Source: Shouchella clausii (GTDB lineage Bacteria; Bacillota; Bacilli; Bacillales; Bacillaceae_D). Taken from it: 64,000 nucleotides of DNA. The position numbers were made by a program, and so were the translations under genes. The DNA lies in the NCBI RefSeq assembly GCF_001598215.1, contig NZ_BCXJ01000004.1:1-64000 (forward strand), read 5' to 3'. Positions 45,866 to 55,267 of the stretch are shown one piece after another. Every line of letters starts with the position of its first letter. Position 1 is the stretch's first letter. The notes beneath the pieces were generated by a model that saw only the letters and a list, made by a program, of their open reading frames with translations, ran no database searches and was not told the DNA's origin.

Positions 45866-46762
45866 CTAGCTTAAAATCGCTAGAAAGAACGTCAACGAAA
45901 ACAAGCTGACAAGTGTGGTGACGAGCGTGATCGAGGAGACAAGCTTTGGTTCTGAATCGAATTGGACCGCATACATCACAATTGTCGCTGCGCTTGGCAT
46001 TGCCGCTGATATAATCAACACTTTGCTGAGAATTTCGCTAATAGGTAAAAAGGAAACGATCACAAATGCTACCATAGGGGAAATCGCCATCCGTATGACC
46101 GTCGCAACGGTCAGCTTTTCCCACGCAAACCCACGTAATGGGATCATCGCTAATTGCATCCCTAAAATTAACATTACCGTCGGAATGGCCGCCTCCGCGA
46201 CGATATCAATTGGTTGAAAGAGGTTTGGTGGAAGTGCGACCCCACCCACATTTAGTCCGAGCGCTAGGACAGTTGCATACGTTGCTGGCATTTTCAAAAC
46301 CGCTAATACGGCCCCTTTCATAGCGGCTTTGCCTCTGGCTGCGTAATAAACGCCGAAAATATTCATGATAATCGATTGCAACACCATAAACGAAACAGCG
46401 AGATCAAAAGCACTCTCGCCATAAGCAAATAAAATAATCGGCGTCCCGTAATTCCCCACATTCATAAAGGAAGTTGCTAAGATCATTCCACTTTCTTCGC
46501 TGAGACTTAGTTTGCGCAGTTTTGCATACCCTTTTGTAATGATAATTAACGACACAAGCAGAAGAAGGGCAAACAAGGCCATATAGGCATATTGAGCGTC
46601 AAGATTCCCCGTATAAAAAGTACGAAAAACAAGGCACGGCGTCATAATATAAATCGCTACAGATGACACCGAACGTATGTCGAGCATAAACGCCCGCTGC
46701 AACAAAAAACCAGCTGCAAAAATAGAACACACGGGCAATACGACTTGCAAAAAAATCCCCAT
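45866..46762 (-). CDS. AEC-family transporter (auxin efflux carrier type)
   Basis: This 298-residue integral membrane protein has about ten helices in two five-helix halves. FMNVGNYGTPIILFAYG in the first half and MPSAATIVMYAVQFD in the second are the paired family motifs. Bacterial members export or import organic acids such as malate; the substrate here is unknown. The ATG follows AAGGACGGTG. It is transcribed away from the dap promoter on the same strand, with no shared operon evidence. Confidence 0.88.
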   Translation of the reverse strand: MGIFLQVVLPVCSIFAAGFLLQRAFMLDIRSVSSVAIYIMTPCLVFRTFYTGNLDAQYAYMALFALLLLVSLIIITKGYAKLRKLSLSEESGMILATSFMNVGNYGTPIILFAYGESAFDLAVSFMVLQSIIMNIFGVYYAARGKAAMKGAVLAVLKMPATYATVLALGLNVGGVALPPNLFQPIDIVAEAAIPTVMLILGMQLAMIPLRGFAWEKLTVATVIRMAISPMVAFVIVSFLPISEILSKVLIISAAMPSAATIVMYAVQFDSEPKLVSSITLVTTLVSLFSLTFFLAILS

Positions 46763-46784
46763 TCAGACACCGTCCTTAAAAACA

Positions 46785-46866
46785 AAAAACGAACGAAACC
46801 GTCCGTTTCAGACTGTAGGCAAACATTCGCTTACATTGCCGTTTGCCTCGCTCCTATGCTTTAGAA
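46785..46866 (-). repeat. two-hairpin 3-prime element, copy B (HD gene 3-prime end)
   Basis: In transcript sense (minus): GAGGCAAACGGCAATG, then GCGAATGTTTGCC (GGCAAAC/GTTTGCC hairpin), linker TACAGTCTGA, a short GAAAC/GTTTC hairpin and T6. It is the most diverged copy. It lies about 130 bp past the HD-domain gene. Confidence 0.6.
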
Positions 46867-46993
46867 CAGTTGTTCCATACGCAAGAAAACCATTGCCCAT
46901 GAATACACGTTTCTTCGCATCTCCCCTCGCCATAAGCGTTCAGTCTGAGTGTGTTGCCAACGTTGTCGGCAACACATGAACGAAAACGTCCCA

Positions 46994-48007
46994 TTAAGAC
47001 ACAATTTCCTCGATAAACACCGTGTTCTCTTGTGCCAAATCAATCGTTTGCACAGTAATTTGCTGTCCACCATTATTCGTATGCAAAATATGAATAACAG
47101 GGCGTTGCGGCAAACCGCTATTTTGGCTTACAACAATGCCGTGCAAGCCGTTGGACAGCACGACTTGGCTTCCCGTCGGATAAAGTGCCACACTCCGCAA
47201 AAAATCATTCATAAACACGTGGCTAAAACGTTTATTCGTAAAAGCCAACATAAATTCGCATGCTTCTCCAGGCTCCATCAATGCTTCTCCGTCACGACGG
47301 TGCGTCAAATGGTCAAACGCGTTGGCAATCGCCACAATTTGTGCAAATTCATGGACAGCCGAAGCAGCCACTTTGCGGGGATGGCCTGTTTGCGAAAAGT
47401 CTTCATGATGGCATAAGGCAACATGGGCGACAACTTTGCCGAACTCAGCTACCGTTTTCAAAAAGTTGTATCCTCTCCACGTATGGTCTGACCCATGCAA
47501 AACGCCAGGCTCATCATAGGATGCAGGAAGCACCTTTCCGATATCATGAAGCAGTGCAGAAATCGCCAGTTGCTCGAGCTTTTTGTCCGAGTACCCGTGC
47601 CGGGCACCGATCGTAGTCGAAATAAGACCAACCATTAGCGAGTGCGCATAGAGGGAATCGCTTCCGTTTCGAATAAACTGAAGAAATTCTTGTGTTTTGG
47701 CGGTTTCCACTACTTTTTCCATTACCGCTAAAACACGCTCTTTCCACTCCTCTTCCCCATTGCTAATAAAACGAAGGGAATCTTCAAAAATAGAATCGAT
47801 TTGCGTTTTAGGAGACGCTGCCTCCTCAGGCTCGCTTTCCTCTGGAAGATCAAGGGGCACTAAATGGACACCAAATTTTCGCAATCTTGCAATATGGTTA
47901 GCTGTTAAAGAAGCCCCCTTACTTAGCAGAACCTGGCCGTCCATGGAAAATATCTCTTTCCCAAGGGATGCGCCAGGCAAAACATCTTCAATGTTGACAT
48001 ACTTCAT
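46994..48007 (-). CDS. HD-GYP-like phosphohydrolase domain protein
   Basis: This cytosolic protein of 337 residues has an N-terminal region (YVNIEDVLPGASLGKEIFS), an HD domain (HSLMVGL, LLHDIGK, LHGSDHTWRGYNFL, ALCHHEDFSQTGHP) and a C-terminal beta-rich extension. The layout is that of HD-GYP c-di-GMP phosphodiesterases, but the GYP triplet is not clear (VHEFAQIVAIANAFDHLTHR follows instead), so activity on c-di-GMP is uncertain. I choose the ATG at 48007. The nearest strong ribosome site, GAGGAGGGG, is about 30 nt upstream, with a hairpin in between. Confidence 0.85.
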   Translation of the reverse strand: MKYVNIEDVLPGASLGKEIFSMDGQVLLSKGASLTANHIARLRKFGVHLVPLDLPEESEPEEAASPKTQIDSIFEDSLRFISNGEEEWKERVLAVMEKVVETAKTQEFLQFIRNGSDSLYAHSLMVGLISTTIGARHGYSDKKLEQLAISALLHDIGKVLPASYDEPGVLHGSDHTWRGYNFLKTVAEFGKVVAHVALCHHEDFSQTGHPRKVAASAVHEFAQIVAIANAFDHLTHRRDGEALMEPGEACEFMLAFTNKRFSHVFMNDFLRSVALYPTGSQVVLSNGLHGIVVSQNSGLPQRPVIHILHTNNGGQQITVQTIDLAQENTVFIEEIVS

Positions 48008-48052
48008 ACAAAGATACACCTGGCATCGCAGCCAGGCCCCTCCTCTTTTTCA
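48005..48052 (-). promoter_or_regulatory. leader with ribosome site, hairpin and short frame before the HD gene
   Basis: GAGGAGGGG is followed by hairpin CCTGGC/GCCAGG (6 bp) and then AGGTG before the HD start. An ATG inside the hairpin, 10 nt after GGAGGGG, begins a 12-codon frame (MPGVSLYEVCQH) that overlaps the HD start out of frame. Confidence 0.5.
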
Positions 48053-48149
48053 GATTACGTCACGAATGATTGCCTTTTCATTATAACGAACTCTGGTCAC
48101 GAAAGAAAGGAAAAAACGCTAAAACGCCCCTTGGCAAAGGAATCTAAGC

Positions 48150-48233
48150 TAAAAAACCTTGCTGTCAGGCAAGGTTTCAGACTGTAGACGAACGCTCGCA
48201 CCCTTCATTGCTTCCCTCGGCTCCAAGCGTTTT
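48150..48233 (-). repeat. two-hairpin 3-prime element, copy C (mscS 3-prime end)
   Basis: In transcript sense (minus): ACGCTTGGAGCCGAGGGAAG, GCAATGAAGGGTGCGAGCGT, linker TCGTCTACAGTCTGA, a 9-bp hairpin AAACCTTGC/GCAAGGTTT with 6-nt loop, then T6. It starts about 13 nt past the second mscS gene and closely matches copy A. Confidence 0.72.
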
Positions 48234-48245
48234 CTATCCGTTCGG

Positions 48246-49346
48246 CTAAGATGATTCTCCAGCTTTTTGAAACTGTTCATCATCTTGGTGGTCCAATACA
48301 ACGATTGGCTTTAAGACGGATATTCCTTCGTCCTCTAAAATATCGAGAATATCGTAGTTGACTTCCTGTTTAATCTCATGCCATTCAGACCAAACGACCG
48401 TTTTCGTAAAGTAATACACAAAAATGTTATAGCTAGATTCACCAAATTCATCAAAGTAAACCATTACTGTATCTTGGACAACGCCAGGATGGTTAAGGAT
48501 CCGTTCGCGAATCTTCTCAACTGCTCTTTGCAACTCGAATCTTGTTGCTTCTTGACCGACGCCTATCGAATAGTTTACACGCCGCATATTCATTTCCGAC
48601 CAGTTGGTAATTGCTTCGTTAGACAACGTTTTGTTCGGGACAATCACAACTGCATCCGCAAACGTGCGGATTTTCGTGCTGCGAAACGTGATGTCTTCTA
48701 CGACGCCTTCAACAGACGGCGTAGAAATCCAATCCCCTTTCTTAAAGGGCTTTTCCATAATAATAACAACACCGCCGAACAAATTGGCAACCGTTTCTTG
48801 GGCAGCTAACGCAAACGCTAATCCACCAAGACCAAGGCCCGCGATAAATCCGTTTACGTTCACGCCCATCGCTGACAAGCAAGCAACGATTGTCAAGGCA
48901 ATCACTACGAAACGAAGAATGTTTGAAATAAAGGGAATGAGCATATGGTCGTCTCTTAAATGCAATTTTTGTTTTGCAAACGCCATAAATGTCCCATGGG
49001 TGGAAACATAATTATAGAGCCCCCAACCGCCAAGCACAATCAACACACTGCCATAAATTCGGTTCAATAAAAGCTGTTCTTTCATATCAATGCCCCACGA
49101 TTTTAAAGCAATGTAAGTACCGATCACGATAAAAAAAACACGCAACGGCCGCTCAAATGAAAGGAGCAGCTGCGTTAAAAGAGGCACATTCGTTTTTTTA
49201 GCAAACGCTAAAATGACTTTAAACAAATACTTTGTGAATAGTTTGCGAAACACGAGAAAAATAAGAAATATCCCGATTGCTGTGAGCAGGTTCATCCACG
49301 GAAACTCAATCAAATAGTCTGTTATGTTCTTCCAGATGGTGTTCAT
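48246..49346 (-). CDS. mechanosensitive channel MscS family protein (second copy)
   Basis: This is a 366-residue channel protein, larger than YkuT, with about five N-terminal helices. The pore helix is FIAGLGLGGLAFALAAQETVANL, then VVIIMEKPFKKGDWI (beta domain) and C-terminal alpha/beta domain. The ATG at 49346 follows AGAGGT; the frame to 49382 lacks a site. Together with YkuT and the BCCT transporter it points to osmotic adaptation. Confidence 0.93.
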   Translation of the reverse strand: MNTIWKNITDYLIEFPWMNLLTAIGIFLIFLVFRKLFTKYLFKVILAFAKKTNVPLLTQLLLSFERPLRVFFIVIGTYIALKSWGIDMKEQLLLNRIYGSVLIVLGGWGLYNYVSTHGTFMAFAKQKLHLRDDHMLIPFISNILRFVVIALTIVACLSAMGVNVNGFIAGLGLGGLAFALAAQETVANLFGGVVIIMEKPFKKGDWISTPSVEGVVEDITFRSTKIRTFADAVVIVPNKTLSNEAITNWSEMNMRRVNYSIGVGQEATRFELQRAVEKIRERILNHPGVVQDTVMVYFDEFGESSYNIFVYYFTKTVVWSEWHEIKQEVNYDILDILEDEGISVLKPIVVLDHQDDEQFQKAGESS

Positions 49347-49406
49347 GGCAAAAACCTCTCTTAACAAAATGTACGGCTTCATTTTAACATGATCTAGTGG
49401 ACGAGG

Positions 49407-49601
49407 CTATTGCAAGAGTTGCCGTAGCAGCTTCCCAATGTGCGAGCTAGTCACTAGCCCATCGCTGTCCAAAGGGAAAAACTCCTTTGAAAATTCTTCG
49501 TGTCGAGGCACTGCCTGTCGTTTGTTTGCCGCATTTCGGCTTGCCCACTTGAGAGTCAAATAAATAGAAACAATTGCCGTCGCCACCCAATGCCGTTTCA
49601 C
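49407..49601 (-). CDS. small hypothetical protein with N-terminal membrane helix
   Basis: This is a 64-residue frame from the GTG at 49601, 7-8 nt after AAGGGGG; the ATG at 49607 abuts that site. It has one hydrophobic stretch (WVATAIVSIYLTLKW) followed by a charged tail ending IGKLLRQLLQ. I do not recognise it. The good ribosome site and position between two gene ends support a real gene, but coding is not certain. Confidence 0.5.
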   Translation of the reverse strand: MKRHWVATAIVSIYLTLKWASRNAANKRQAVPRHEEFSKEFFPLDSDGLVTSSHIGKLLRQLLQ

Positions 49602-49881
49602 AGACATGCCCCCTTTCCTATCTAGATGGAATTAGCTTGCGCGTAAAAACAACCAATTATGACGGGAGATTGGCGACTTACAGGGGCACTGCCCCTTATG
49701 AATGGCTAAAAATTTGTCTATACTATTGTTATCAAGCGCATGACTAGCCTGGAGCTTGTACACAAATTGTTGTTCCTTCTCATATGTGAACAATTTATAA
49801 ACAACGGCTAATTTCATTAAGTGCTCACAATTTCTTGTTATACTAGCATCGCACTTAAAGATGAATGGAGGATGCTCTCAC

Positions 49882-50451
49882 ATGTTTTTTAAACGGTTAA
49901 GTCTTGCCATTTTCCTGTTTCTCCCATTGTTCGTTTTCCCACTCACAGCCGGTGCACATTCCCATTTTCAATCAGCAACGCCTGGAGAAAACGAAGAAGT
50001 CAATGAACCTGTTACGGAAGTCCAAGTGACTTTTGATGGTGGGATTGGCACAGCCGATATGACGATCACAAATGCCGACACAGACGAAGAGGCAGCAATC
50101 GAGTCCATTGATGTAGAAAACACGTCGATGACAGCGATTTTGCAGGAGCCTCTAAGCAATGGGTCATACGTGGTTGAATGGCAAAACATTGGCGATGACG
50201 GCCATTCTTTGGATGGATCCTTTTCGTTTCAAGTAAATGCGGAGGAAGAAACGACTCCTGAGGATGAAAGTACCGCAGAAGAAAATGCCGCAAACGAAGT
50301 AAAGCAAGATCGAGACCACGAAGCAAGTGGACCAGAAGAAGAAGAAACGAACACAGCGGGCACGTCTGTTCTTTGGCTTTCTATTATCATTGCTGGCCTT
50401 TTTATTGTAGCGCTCGTCATTTTTACAGTCTTACGCAAACGCAAATCATAA
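49882..50451 (+). CDS. CopC-domain protein, membrane anchored
   Basis: This exported protein of 189 residues has a signal peptide (cleavage near TAGAHS), a CopC domain starting at the mature His (HSHFQSATPGENEEV; the N-terminal HxH is the expected Cu(II) site, with GDDGHSLDGSFSF as the other), an acidic Glu/Asp/Thr linker and a C-terminal helix (about 165-184) plus RKRKS. It probably binds copper on the outer surface. No CopD partner lies next to it. The ATG at 49882 follows GGAGG at 10 nt. Confidence 0.9.
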   Translation: MFFKRLSLAIFLFLPLFVFPLTAGAHSHFQSATPGENEEVNEPVTEVQVTFDGGIGTADMTITNADTDEEAAIESIDVENTSMTAILQEPLSNGSYVVEWQNIGDDGHSLDGSFSFQVNAEEETTPEDESTAEENAANEVKQDRDHEASGPEEEETNTAGTSVLWLSIIIAGLFIVALVIFTVLRKRKS

Positions 50452-50464
50452 AAAATCACTCAGA

Positions 50465-50532
50465 ACGCTTGCCAAACACGACGTGGGCAAGCGTTTGTCT
50501 ACAGTCCGAGCCCTTGTCAAAAGGGCTTTTGT
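50465..50532 (+). repeat. two-hairpin 3-prime element, copy D (copC 3-prime end)
   Basis: Plus strand: AACGCTTGCC - 12 nt - GGCAAGCGTT hairpin, linker TGTCTACAGTCCGA, hairpin AGCCCTT/AAGGGCT (loop of 5), T-rich run TTTTGTTTT. It is the only copy on the plus strand and follows a plus-strand gene, so orientation to the gene is conserved. Confidence 0.7.
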
Positions 50533-50713
50533 TTTAACCAGACTGCCCCCAAATTTTTCTCCGTGATTCCAGTGCTTTTCGTTTTTAGATTGGACGGTTT
50601 AAGCTATAATGGAAAGGAGCACCTTTGTCCGTCGGTCATTCTTTTACAAAAGGATGTTCTCAGATCTGGGAACACTTTCCATTTGTTTTGTATGCGTAGG
50701 AGGTTTCTAATAG

Positions 50714-51790
50714 TTGAACCGTTCACTCTTGAAGAAAATCTTTTTGATTGTCGTCATTGCAGCCGTTGGATTGTTTGTCTACTTTAACCTTTCAGCGTTT
50801 ATGCCGATTTTGTTGGCGTTGCTGACAGCGATGGTGTTTGAGCCATTTGTGAAGTTTTTTCAGAAAAAAATGAAACAAGAAAAACGGCTCTTGCCGGTGA
50901 CGATTGTGTTTTTGGGCTTTTTGTTTGTCAGTGGTGTTCTTTTATACTTAACGGTTCGCTATTTAATTGAATCTATTTATGGTTGGACATTACAGCTGCC
51001 CCAATATGCATTTGAAATCCAACAATTCGCTGACAAGCTTATTAGTGACTTCACGGATACGTTGGATCGTATTCCTCAGGGAGCGGCCATTGTCGCTGAA
51101 TTGCAACGCCTTTCTGAGACAGCTGTTGATGCCGTGCTAGGCTTCACAGCAACGGTCATTACAACGATTGCAGCGTGGCTCCAATCGATCCCTAACATGC
51201 TGTTTGTTACTCTGGTATACATTATCACCCTTTTCTTATTTAGCCTTGATTTGCCGCGTCTGCTCAGCAACACGTTTAATTTATTTAAAGATGAGACTTC
51301 GCAAAAACTGCAATTCGTTTTTCGACGTATGGGCAAAGTGTTTTTAGGCTATTGGAAAGCGCAATTTATTTTAAGCATCGGCGTCTTTCTAGCCTGTTAT
51401 ATCAGCTTATTATTTATTGCTCCCAGCTCTGCCTTGATTATGTCGATTTTGATTTGGGTAGTCGACATTATTCCATTGTATGTCGGGCCTGCGCTTATTT
51501 TAGTGCCATGGGGCTTGGTCGCGATCATACTTGGGGATACGGCGATGGGCATTCAATTGATGGCGCTTGCTCTTGTGCTGTTAATTTTACGCCGGATTAT
51601 TGAACCTAAAGTGCTAGGTGACTCGATTGGTTTAAATGCATTGCCAACAGTACTGTCAATGTACTTTGGTTTTGTATTCTTCGGTGTAATGGGATTGATT
51701 TTAGGGCCTTTTGTTTACATTGCCGTCCGTTCGGCAATAGAAGCAGGTTTGTTCCGCTTAAATGCCCAAGAAGAAACATCGGCAAAATGA
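50714..51790 (+). CDS. AI-2E family transporter (YtvI/TqsA type permease)
   Basis: This membrane protein of 358 residues has about eight helices in the UPF0118 arrangement: two N-terminal helices, a large extracytoplasmic loop (about 85-140), then FLGYWKAQFILSIGVF, IIPLYVGPALILVPWG and IIEPKVLGDSIGLNALPTV, the family signature. Members act in Na+/H+ antiport, quorum signal export or sporulation; which applies here is unknown. The start is TTG, 9 nt after TAGGAGGT. Confidence 0.9.
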   Translation: MNRSLLKKIFLIVVIAAVGLFVYFNLSAFMPILLALLTAMVFEPFVKFFQKKMKQEKRLLPVTIVFLGFLFVSGVLLYLTVRYLIESIYGWTLQLPQYAFEIQQFADKLISDFTDTLDRIPQGAAIVAELQRLSETAVDAVLGFTATVITTIAAWLQSIPNMLFVTLVYIITLFLFSLDLPRLLSNTFNLFKDETSQKLQFVFRRMGKVFLGYWKAQFILSIGVFLACYISLLFIAPSSALIMSILIWVVDIIPLYVGPALILVPWGLVAIILGDTAMGIQLMALALVLLILRRIIEPKVLGDSIGLNALPTVLSMYFGFVFFGVMGLILGPFVYIAVRSAIEAGLFRLNAQEETSAK

Positions 51791-51802
51791 GAGAACGTAC
51801 AA

Positions 51803-51844
51803 AAAAAGAGGCTCCAGCCCAATTGCTAGCTGGAGCCCCTTTTT
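51803..51844. terminator. bidirectional terminator after the AI-2E family gene
   Basis: Stem GGCTCCAGC/GCTGGAGCC (9 bp, loop of 10), flanked by A-run and T-run. Confidence 0.88.
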
Positions 51845-51847
51845 GTT

Positions 51848-52492
51848 TTATAGAGAAGAAAGAGCATGTTCAATGTCGTCTTCCCCGCTAACCAAATCGA
51901 ACGACTTGCCGATCGTATTATCCATATCTAACACGGCAAGGATGACATTCGCAACGTCTTCACGGGGAATGTTGCCACGCTGTAAATCTGCCGCGACTTT
52001 GATTTTCTGATTTCCCTTATCATTGGTTAAACCGCCTGGGCGTATAATCGTATAATCAAGCCCACTGGCTCTTAGCCATTCATCCGCATAATACTTAGCA
52101 GCGCTATAATAAGGGGCAGAGGACATCCATTTCTCACGGCGGTGAACACCAATCGCGCTGACAATCACAAAACGGCTTACGCCTGCTTGCTTTGCAGCTT
52201 CCATTGATTTAATTGCGCCATCCAAATCAATCATCATCGTTTTATCTGCACCTGTGTGCCCGCCAGAACCCGCCGTAAAAACAATTGCGTCACAGCCGTT
52301 TGCCGCTTCGGCCAATTCGCTAATTGGTCCTTCAAGGTTCGCCAGCACAGCGTCTACTCCTGCCTGTTGAAACGATCCCAACTGTTCTTTTGAACGTACC
52401 ATCGCCCGTGCTTCATGAGGCGATTGCTGTTCAATCTTTTCGACAAGCTGTTTGCCAATTTGTCCATTTGCACCGATTATAAGTACTTTCAT
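51848..52492 (-). CDS. yhfK: NAD(P)-binding SDR-like protein (YhfK type)
   Basis: This atypical short-chain dehydrogenase of 214 residues has nucleotide motif VLIIGANGQIGKQLVEKI at the N-terminus, YYSAAKYYADEWL (Tyr-x3-Lys) and YTIIRPGGLTND, like NmrA/YhfK flavin-reductase-type proteins. The substrate is unknown. It ends at a shared terminator and lies about 80 bp from the M20 peptidase gene on the same strand. Confidence 0.88.
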   Translation of the reverse strand: MKVLIIGANGQIGKQLVEKIEQQSPHEARAMVRSKEQLGSFQQAGVDAVLANLEGPISELAEAANGCDAIVFTAGSGGHTGADKTMMIDLDGAIKSMEAAKQAGVSRFVIVSAIGVHRREKWMSSAPYYSAAKYYADEWLRASGLDYTIIRPGGLTNDKGNQKIKVAADLQRGNIPREDVANVILAVLDMDNTIGKSFDLVSGEDDIEHALSSL

Positions 52493-52570
52493 TTGCCAGT
52501 ACCCCCTTTCGTTTTTCTGTTTATCTATACCCTTTCCGAACAGCTTACAAAACGAATACGAACATCCCTT

Positions 52571-53770
52571 TCAACTTTCCGCGGCCTGAGCAAGCCCTAA
52601 CACCACAAGCCATACGCGTTGCGGCCCTAAATAACTGTTTAGGGGTTTGTACCATTCATTCAGCGAGTGATAACCGCCCCCTTCTCCGCCACCTCCAAGG
52701 GTAAGGGCAGGGATGCCTTTGCTAATGGGATAATTGGCATCTGTGCTACTTGGCGGCGCTAACTCTGGAGTCAGACCGAGGGCTTCTGTGGCCAAAACAG
52801 CCATTTCAACCATTTCGGAGTTAGCTGATTGGACACCAACGGGACGATCGCCGACTTTTTTCGTAGATAAACGAATTTTTTGATCGCCTTCTCCTTCTTG
52901 CGAACACGCCGTTTCGCATAACAGCAGCGCTTTTTCTGCAATCCTATCCAATTCAGCTCGGCCATTGGAACGGAGATCCAATTTAATCGTACACGTTTCA
53001 GCAATAGCTGTTGGAATCGTCCCCCCTTCTACCACACCAACATTGAACGTTGTTTTTGGCGTTTCCGGCACATCCAACGAAGCAATCGCTGCAATCGCCC
53101 GGCCAGCTGCGTGAACGGCGCTCGGCGTGCCAAAATGCTGGAAGCTATGGCCCCCTGTCCCAGAAAACGTTAATTCATAGCGGTAACTACCAGTGCCTTG
53201 GTAAATAATTTCTTCAGGGGAAACCGAATCAATCGAAATAAAACTGGCTATATTAGCATTCCCATCAATAAATGCTTTTACACCACGCAAATCGCCAGGC
53301 CCTTCTTCGCCAACTGTAGCTAGAAAGACAATCGGCGCCTCCGTGTGAATGCCTGTATGTTGGAAAGCACGAATAACGGACAGCAATGCCGCCAAGCCTC
53401 GGGCATCATCGGTTATGCCTGGCCCGTAATAGACACCGTCCCTTTCCTTTACGGTGACATCCGTCTCTTCTGAAAAGACAGAGTCTAAATGGGCAGACAC
53501 CACAATGGCCGGCACGTCTTTTTTTCCAGGCCTAAGCCCGTAAACATTGCCTTCTTCATCTTGCTTTACATTTGTTAAACCAAGCTTCTTAAACTGTTCT
53601 TGCACATACTTGGCCCGCTTTTCCTCTTGAAACGGCGGAGCGGGAATTTCAGCAATCGTGATTTGTTCATGCAACGTTTGCCTGTCATCGTTTTTTAAAA
53701 AAGCCAACCCTTCTTGAACAAATGGTTCAGCCGTCATCTTTGAAAACTGCTTATGTAATTCCTTCTGCAA
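52571..53770 (-). CDS. M20-family metallopeptidase (tripeptidase-like)
   Basis: This cytosolic two-zinc peptidase of 399 residues has metal-ligand motifs SAHLDSVF, YYGPGITDDARGLAALL, TVGEEGPGD and SIDSVSP, and a dimerisation domain starting at GTGGHSFQHFG. It resembles PepT-like and related M20 enzymes. The TTG at 53770 follows GGAGGAGGAG at 6 nt and replaces the unsupported ATG at 53809. The substrate cannot be predicted closely. Confidence 0.9.
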   Translation of the reverse strand: MQKELHKQFSKMTAEPFVQEGLAFLKNDDRQTLHEQITIAEIPAPPFQEEKRAKYVQEQFKKLGLTNVKQDEEGNVYGLRPGKKDVPAIVVSAHLDSVFSEETDVTVKERDGVYYGPGITDDARGLAALLSVIRAFQHTGIHTEAPIVFLATVGEEGPGDLRGVKAFIDGNANIASFISIDSVSPEEIIYQGTGSYRYELTFSGTGGHSFQHFGTPSAVHAAGRAIAAIASLDVPETPKTTFNVGVVEGGTIPTAIAETCTIKLDLRSNGRAELDRIAEKALLLCETACSQEGEGDQKIRLSTKKVGDRPVGVQSANSEMVEMAVLATEALGLTPELAPPSSTDANYPISKGIPALTLGGGGEGGGYHSLNEWYKPLNSYLGPQRVWLVVLGLAQAAES

Positions 53771-53971
53771 AACGCTCCTCCTCCTATTCGCCAAAAGGCA
53801 CGATTCCAACCGCAGCAGGTCGCTCCACTAGCCTCGTCCTTTAGCCAAAAATAGCTTCTATATATTCTAGTTAACCGTACTGAAACGACCCCTTGCAAGC
53901 ATTTTGCTTGAATTGAGGGCAACATCTCTTTACGATAAGCCTGAACAAACTAAAAAATGGGAGGGGTTCTT

Positions 53972-54994
53972 TTGCCAAACTTAATGGACAGCTTTCAACT
54001 GAAGGAGCTTACGTTGAAAAACCGTGTCGTCATGTCGCCTATGTGCCAATATTCGGCTACAGGCAAAGATGGAATGCCGACTGACTGGCATTTGCACCAT
54101 TACACAAGCAGAGCAATTGGCGGCGTTGGCCTCATTATTGTGGAAATGACCAATGTCGAGCCGAATGGGCGGATTAGCGATTACTGCCTTGGCCTTTGGT
54201 CAGACGCCCATCGCGATGCGTTTAAGCCGATTGTCGATGCAGCCCACCAATATGGTGCCAAAATCGCTATTCAAATCGCCCATGCTGGCAGAAAAGCGGA
54301 AGACGCGCCTGAACTCGTTGCGCCATCTGCTCAGGCATTTGACGAAACATACAAAACCCCTCGAGCGCTGTCAGAGAACGAGATCGCTGAGATGGTACAA
54401 ACGTTTAAGGAAGCGGCCCGCCGAGCAGTAGAAGCGGGATTTGACGCGATTGAACTCCATGGCGCCCATGGCTATTTGATCCATCAATTCCTTTCACCCT
54501 ATACGAATACGCGAACAGACCGTTACGGCGAAGACCGCACGCTCTTCGCTAAAGAAGTCATTCGCGCGGTCAAAAGCGTCATCCCCGACAGTATGCCTTT
54601 ATTGATGCGTATTTCAGCAACTGAATATGTCGACGGCGGCTACGATATAGAAGAAGCCATCCGCTTCTCACAGATTTTAAAAGACGAAGGAGTCGACGTG
54701 TTCGACGTCAGCTCTGGCGGCGAAGGACCAATCGGCTCTAGAGGGCTGCCCGGAAGCCACGCAGGTTACCAAACGCCGCTGGCAAAACAAATCAAACAGG
54801 CACTATCTGTCCCTGTGATCGCCGTCGGCCGCCTTGAAAACCCTGTTTTAGCCAATGCCATAATCGGCAATGAAGAAGCCGATCTCGTCGCCGTTGGCCG
54901 CGGCCTGTTGGCCAACCCATATTGGGCACTTGGCGCCGCGTCTGAATTAAAGCTTCCTATTGATGCTCCTACTCAGTATAAGGCTGGGTTTTAG
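53972..54994 (+). CDS. namA: NADPH dehydrogenase NamA (old yellow enzyme, YqjM type)
   Basis: This FMN-dependent enoate reductase of 340 residues has KNRVVMSPMCQYSA (active-site Cys and Tyr of the YqjM class), QIAHAGRKA, ELHGAHGYLIHQFLSPYTN (His pair) and VAVGRGLLANPYW. The TTG at 53972 follows GGGAGG at 7-9 nt; the ATG at 53957 precedes that site. The enzyme reduces electrophilic double bonds and is thought to aid detoxification. Confidence 0.95.
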   Translation: MPNLMDSFQLKELTLKNRVVMSPMCQYSATGKDGMPTDWHLHHYTSRAIGGVGLIIVEMTNVEPNGRISDYCLGLWSDAHRDAFKPIVDAAHQYGAKIAIQIAHAGRKAEDAPELVAPSAQAFDETYKTPRALSENEIAEMVQTFKEAARRAVEAGFDAIELHGAHGYLIHQFLSPYTNTRTDRYGEDRTLFAKEVIRAVKSVIPDSMPLLMRISATEYVDGGYDIEEAIRFSQILKDEGVDVFDVSSGGEGPIGSRGLPGSHAGYQTPLAKQIKQALSVPVIAVGRLENPVLANAIIGNEEADLVAVGRGLLANPYWALGAASELKLPIDAPTQYKAGF

Positions 54995-55016
54995 ACAAAG
55001 AGAAGCATGCGTTCAC

Positions 55017-55047
55017 GCCCCTGAAAGTCGTTTCGGGGGCATTTTTA
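55017..55047 (+). terminator. terminator after namA
   Basis: Stem GCCCCTGAAA/TTTCGGGGGC with loop GTCG and T5. Confidence 0.88.
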
Positions 55048-55232
55048 TAGTTAAATGTAGTTTGGCCTATGCCAATCGTTTCTTTTGATATCCTCTAAAC
55101 TCGTAAACCGATCAACAGACAGAGCTATAGATCCATTTAAGAAACCAGAAGAAGAAGCTTGATAGATTCACATCAAAATTACATCTACGGTAAAACTAAA
55201 GCTGAAGGATACTAAAAAAGCATGCTATGACA
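55048..55232. other. gene-free host flank left of the prophage
   Basis: I see no open frame with a ribosome site and no clear repeat between the namA terminator and the tRNA terminator. Confidence 0.5.
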
Positions 55233-55261
55233 TAAAAAACCCCCTGCCATGGCAAGGGGTT
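55233..55261 (-). terminator. terminator of the tRNA transcript
   Basis: Minus-strand AACCCCTTGCC/GGCAGGGGGTT stem followed by T6, directly after the tRNA 3-prime half. Confidence 0.88.
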
Positions 55262-55267
55262 AAAAGA

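Noticed and set aside
49632-49817. 61-residue minus-strand frame upstream of the CopC gene
   Set aside because: It has no ribosome site and no hydrophobic or domain pattern; likely chance.
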